Positions 61,367 through 64,000 of a stretch of 64,000 bases of DNA are shown one piece after another. The translations under genes and the position numbers were made by a program. The DNA comes from Faecalibacterium sp. (GTDB taxonomy: Bacteria > Bacillota > Clostridia > Oscillospirales > Ruminococcaceae). Each line of letters opens with the position of its first letter. Within the stretch, counting starts at the first letter, position 1. Below the pieces are notes generated by a model. It was not told the DNA's origin. It worked only from the letters and a program-made list of their open reading frames with translations, and ran no database searches. The stretch lies in NCBI GenBank assembly GCA_020025825.1, contig JAHHRL010000003.1, forward strand, positions 62,001 through 126,000, read 5' to 3'.

Positions 61367-61398
61367 TAAAAATGCCCGTCGGCTTAAATCGACGGGCA
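61367..61398 (-). terminator. Terminator after trigger factor gene
   Basis: TGCCCGTCG pairs with CGACGGGCA around an eight-base loop, followed on the minus strand by TTTTT. It separates trigger factor from the NusG-II gene. Confidence 0.88.
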
Positions 61399-61412
61399 GA
61401 GAATGTACAAGT

Positions 61413-62705
61413 TTACTCCTCGATGGTGCTATGCTCCAGCACATAGGCACGGGCACGCTCCAGCACCATACCGTGGCGCAGGTTTTTGCCAACAGCAGTC
61501 TTGCTGAATTCTTCTGCTGTTTTATTTGCCTTTTCCGCACGGGCTGCAAGCTCAGCGTTTACCTGTTCTTCCGTAGGCTCCAGACCTTTCTGTGCTGCAA
61601 GCATTTCCAGCGCATAGCCAATGCGCAGCTCCAGCTCTGCACGGGCACGCATACTTGCGTCAAACTCCTCCTTGGTGCGGCGAGTCTGCTGGAGGAACTG
61701 GCCCAAAGTAATGCGCATCATTTGCAGCTGCATCTGAATCTGGGTCATCTTTTTCTGGTATGCCTGCTCTACCAAAGGAGAGGGCAGCTCACCCTCGCAG
61801 CAAGCACCCAGCTGGTCCAGCAGATGACTGCGTGCAGCATCCATAGCACTCTGCTTACGAGCCTGCTCCATCTTTTCACGAATCTGGGCACGATAAGCTT
61901 CCATAGTATCTACGCCGCCCACTTTTTTTGCAAAATCTGCATTTAATGCGGGAATCTGGCGCACATTTACACTATGCAGCACAATGTGGAACACAGCTGC
62001 TTTGCCTGCCAGCTCCTTTGCGTGGTATGCTGCAGGGAAGGTAACCTGAATATCAAACTCCTCGCCGCCTGCGTGGCCCAAAATGCCTTCCTCAAAGCCG
62101 GGAATCATACGGCCGCCGCCCAGAGGAATCTGTGCGTTTTCTGCCGTACCGCCCTCAAATGCTTCGCCATCCACGTAGCCCTTGTAGTCCACGATAGCAA
62201 TGTTGCCCTTAACCGCCGGGCCTTTATGGGGCACCAGCGTTACATTTGCGCTGCGTGCACGCTCCAGCTGCTGGTCAATTTCCTTATCGGTTACGGCAAC
62301 CGGTGTGCATTTTGCTGCAAAGCCTTCGGTCTTGGTTAATTTCAGCTCAGGGCGCAGGGCCATGGTAGCGGTTGCCACAAAGCCATCTTCCTTATTTACG
62401 CTTACCAAGTCGTAATCCGGCTGGGTAACGCAGTCCAGCTTGTTTTCTGCAACAGCTGCGTCCAGCAAAGGCTGAACCTGCTCGTCCATCACGTCATTGA
62501 TGGCATCGTACCAGAACACGTGCTCGCCCTTTTCCGCCTCAATAGCAGCACGGTCAGCTTCGCCCTTTTCAAATCCCTTTACTGTATAATCGCTGCGTGT
62601 GCGCTCGTACACCGCCTGGGCGGCAGCTTCCAGTTCAGCAGCATCCGCGGTAAAGGTCATTTTTACCACATACTTTTCGGGGTATTCCAGTTTTTCCAAT
62701 TTCAT
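61413..62705 (-). CDS. tig: Trigger factor (ribosome-associated chaperone)
   Basis: A 430-residue chaperone and prolyl isomerase that binds nascent chains at the ribosome exit. The N-terminal ribosome-binding domain has TVKGFEKGEADRAAIE in place of the usual GFRxGKxP signature, so the signature loop deviates (GFEKGEADR). The FKBP domain follows (KGNIAIVDYKGYVDGEAFEGG and GGGRMIPGFEEGILGHAGGEEF, each broken from longer stretches, residues about 150-230), then the helical C-terminal domain. The ATG at 62705 lies after GGAGG. Confidence 0.93.
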   Translation of the reverse strand: MKLEKLEYPEKYVVKMTFTADAAELEAAAQAVYERTRSDYTVKGFEKGEADRAAIEAEKGEHVFWYDAINDVMDEQVQPLLDAAVAENKLDCVTQPDYDLVSVNKEDGFVATATMALRPELKLTKTEGFAAKCTPVAVTDKEIDQQLERARSANVTLVPHKGPAVKGNIAIVDYKGYVDGEAFEGGTAENAQIPLGGGRMIPGFEEGILGHAGGEEFDIQVTFPAAYHAKELAGKAAVFHIVLHSVNVRQIPALNADFAKKVGGVDTMEAYRAQIREKMEQARKQSAMDAARSHLLDQLGACCEGELPSPLVEQAYQKKMTQIQMQLQMMRITLGQFLQQTRRTKEEFDASMRARAELELRIGYALEMLAAQKGLEPTEEQVNAELAARAEKANKTAEEFSKTAVGKNLRHGMVLERARAYVLEHSTIEE

Positions 62706-62912
62706 GGGTGACTTCCTCCGTAAACCTGCCAAAGCAGATATTTTTGCCTTTTCCGCCCAGATATCTGCCCAGCCTTTTCAACGTGGTTTTGCAGATATTC
62801 CAAAGCATATTATGGTTATTATAGCACATTCTGCAAAAAAGCGGTATAATAAATCACAAGAAATGCCCTACTTGCATCCATTCTTTACCCCTTATTCGTC
62901 AAGGAGGACACC

Positions 62913-63581
62913 ATGCGTTTATTTGATGTTTTAGGTCCCATTATGATTGGCCCTTCTTCCAGCCATACGGCAGGTGCTGCCCGCATTGGGTACACCGCCC
63001 GTAAGCTGTTGGGCGAGCCCCCTGTAAAGGCAGAGATTGCTTTTCACGGCAGCTTTGCTACCACCGGACATGGCCACGGCACCGATAAGGCCATTGTTGC
63101 CGGCCTTTTAGGTATGCTTCCGGATGACGCTCGCCTGCCGGACAGCTTTGCTATTGCCAAAGCGCAGGGGCTGGAGTTTTCCATTCACCCGGTAGAGCTG
63201 CGTGACGCACACCCTAACACAGCGAAACTTCAGCTGTGGGGGGCTGACGGCCGCCATTTAGAGCTGGAGGCAGCCTCTATTGGCGGCGGGCGTATCCGTG
63301 TTACACGCATTGACGGTGTACCTGCGGATTTTGGCGGCGACTCCAATACCCTGATTATTCACAACACGGATATTCCCGGCTGTGTAGCCGCCGTAACCAC
63401 TTTGCTGGCAAAGCGCAGCATCAACATTGCTTCTATGCAGTTGTTCCGTGCCAGCCTCGGTGGTTGTGCGGTAATGGTGCTGGAGTGCGACCAGCCTATT
63501 CCAACCGAGCTGGCTGAGACACTGCGCCTTGTGCCCGGCATCCGCAAGGTAACCAGCCTGAATGTAGGGGAGGACCGCTGA
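62913..63581 (+). CDS. sdaAB: L-serine dehydratase, iron-sulfur-dependent, beta subunit
   Basis: 222 residues. The N-terminal domain has GPSSSHTAGAARIGY, and SFATTGHGHGTDKAIVAGLLG follows; the C-terminal third is an ACT domain (TDIPGCVAAVTTLLAKRSIN). With the alpha subunit it makes the 4Fe-4S L-serine dehydratase that turns serine to pyruvate and ammonia. CAAGGAGG lies before the ATG, and TATAAT at 62847-62852 may be the promoter. The stop overlaps the next start by one base (TGATG). Confidence 0.96.
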   Translation: MRLFDVLGPIMIGPSSSHTAGAARIGYTARKLLGEPPVKAEIAFHGSFATTGHGHGTDKAIVAGLLGMLPDDARLPDSFAIAKAQGLEFSIHPVELRDAHPNTAKLQLWGADGRHLELEAASIGGGRIRVTRIDGVPADFGGDSNTLIIHNTDIPGCVAAVTTLLAKRSINIASMQLFRASLGGCAVMVLECDQPIPTELAETLRLVPGIRKVTSLNVGEDR

Positions 63582-64000
63582 TGAGTTTTATATCTGTAGC
63601 CGAAATGCTGGCCGCCGCACAGGGCGGTAAAAACTTGGCACGTGTGATTATGGAAAGTGACTTGACCGAAAGCCATATCACCGAAGAAGAATCGCAGGCA
63701 ACGATTCGCCGCCTGTGGCAGGCCATGCAGGACACCAGCCTGCACTATGACCCTGCACGCCGCAGCGCCAGCGGCTTAACTGGTGGTGACGGCGGAAAAA
63801 TGCTGGAGGCTGCTGCAAAAGGCACCCTGTTTGGGGGCAGCTATCTGGCAGCGGTAACCGCCGAAGCCTTAAAGACCTCGGAGTGCAACGCTTGTATGCA
63901 GCGCATTGTGGCTGCGCCCACGGCAGGCAGCTGCGGTGTTTTGCCCGCTGTACTGCTGCCTTTGCGTGACGGCACTTACACTGAGCAGCAGTTTTGCGAT
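63581..64000 (+). CDS. sdaAA: L-serine dehydratase, alpha subunit (C-terminal part outside window)
   Basis: The first 140 residues of the catalytic subunit are seen; the frame stays open to the window edge. Residues 105-125 include SECNACMQRIVAAPTAGSCG (cysteines that serve the 4Fe-4S cluster region), then VLPAVLLPLRDG, matching the family. It is translationally coupled to the beta subunit by the TGATG overlap. Confidence 0.95.
   Translation, partial: MSFISVAEMLAAAQGGKNLARVIMESDLTESHITEEESQATIRRLWQAMQDTSLHYDPARRSASGLTGGDGGKMLEAAAKGTLFGGSYLAAVTAEALKTSECNACMQRIVAAPTAGSCGVLPAVLLPLRDGTYTEQQFCD

Overview
This 64 kb window looks like chromosomal DNA of a strict gut anaerobe in the Oscillospiraceae (Ruminococcaceae), close to Faecalibacterium, Gemmiger or Subdoligranulum. 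This is inferred from Firmicutes-type AGGAGG ribosome binding sites, the Rnf complex, pyruvate formate-lyase, THF, ZTP and lysine riboswitches, many ECF/MATE/MMPL transporters and fairly GC-balanced protein sequences. There are no rRNA genes, CRISPR arrays, prophage or intact insertion sequences. Most intergenic space is short and closed by strong, often bidirectional, intrinsic terminators.

Layout: 1-1041 is the 5' part of rnfC, running out of the window on the minus strand. 1.3-11.2 kb holds glycerol kinase, a phosphatase, a zinc phospholipase C-like protein, exonuclease III, a folate-type ECF S component behind a THF riboswitch, and an AGCS amino-acid symporter behind a lysine-type riboswitch with an amidohydrolase after it. 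11.24-12.86 kb is a small AT-rich island (a lipoprotein, an unknown protein and a decayed stretch) that splits what was a single bidirectional terminator between two convergent genes. 12.9-23.7 kb is housekeeping: a HAD phosphatase, enolase, a YitT-like protein, asparaginase, a glycosyltransferase, fructose-6-phosphate aldolase/transaldolase, split transketolase, a CofE-like glutamate ligase and a phosphodiesterase. 23.9-30.8 kb has a MATE exporter, SbcD-SbcC and a ferredoxin-nitroreductase.

30.8-36.7 kb is a TetR-controlled MMPL exporter overlapping a large secreted GLUG-repeat protein. 36.7-39.9 kb is pflB-pflA behind a ZTP riboswitch. 40-45.4 kb has a Na/Pi cotransporter and hydrolases. 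45.6-52 kb is an apparent operon, DUF308 membrane protein - MMPL exporter - secreted coiled-coil protein - radical SAM/SPASM protein, the best candidate here for an uncharacterised system. 52.2-64 kb holds a second YitT-like protein, a MerR regulator with its own operator, a flavin-barrel lipoprotein, tRNA-Ser(CGA), a second ECF S component with an unassigned structured leader, a GIY-YIG/GNAT fusion, an MYG1-like protein, a cell-wall amidase, trigger factor and the two-subunit L-serine dehydratase.

A metabolic thread runs through the window. The THF riboswitch (folate uptake), the ZTP riboswitch (formate production by PFL, feeding 10-formyl-THF) and serine dehydratase (serine to pyruvate) touch one-carbon and pyruvate metabolism. 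Enolase, PFL and Rnf belong to fermentative energy metabolism. All functions are assigned by reading motifs by eye; no database search was run.
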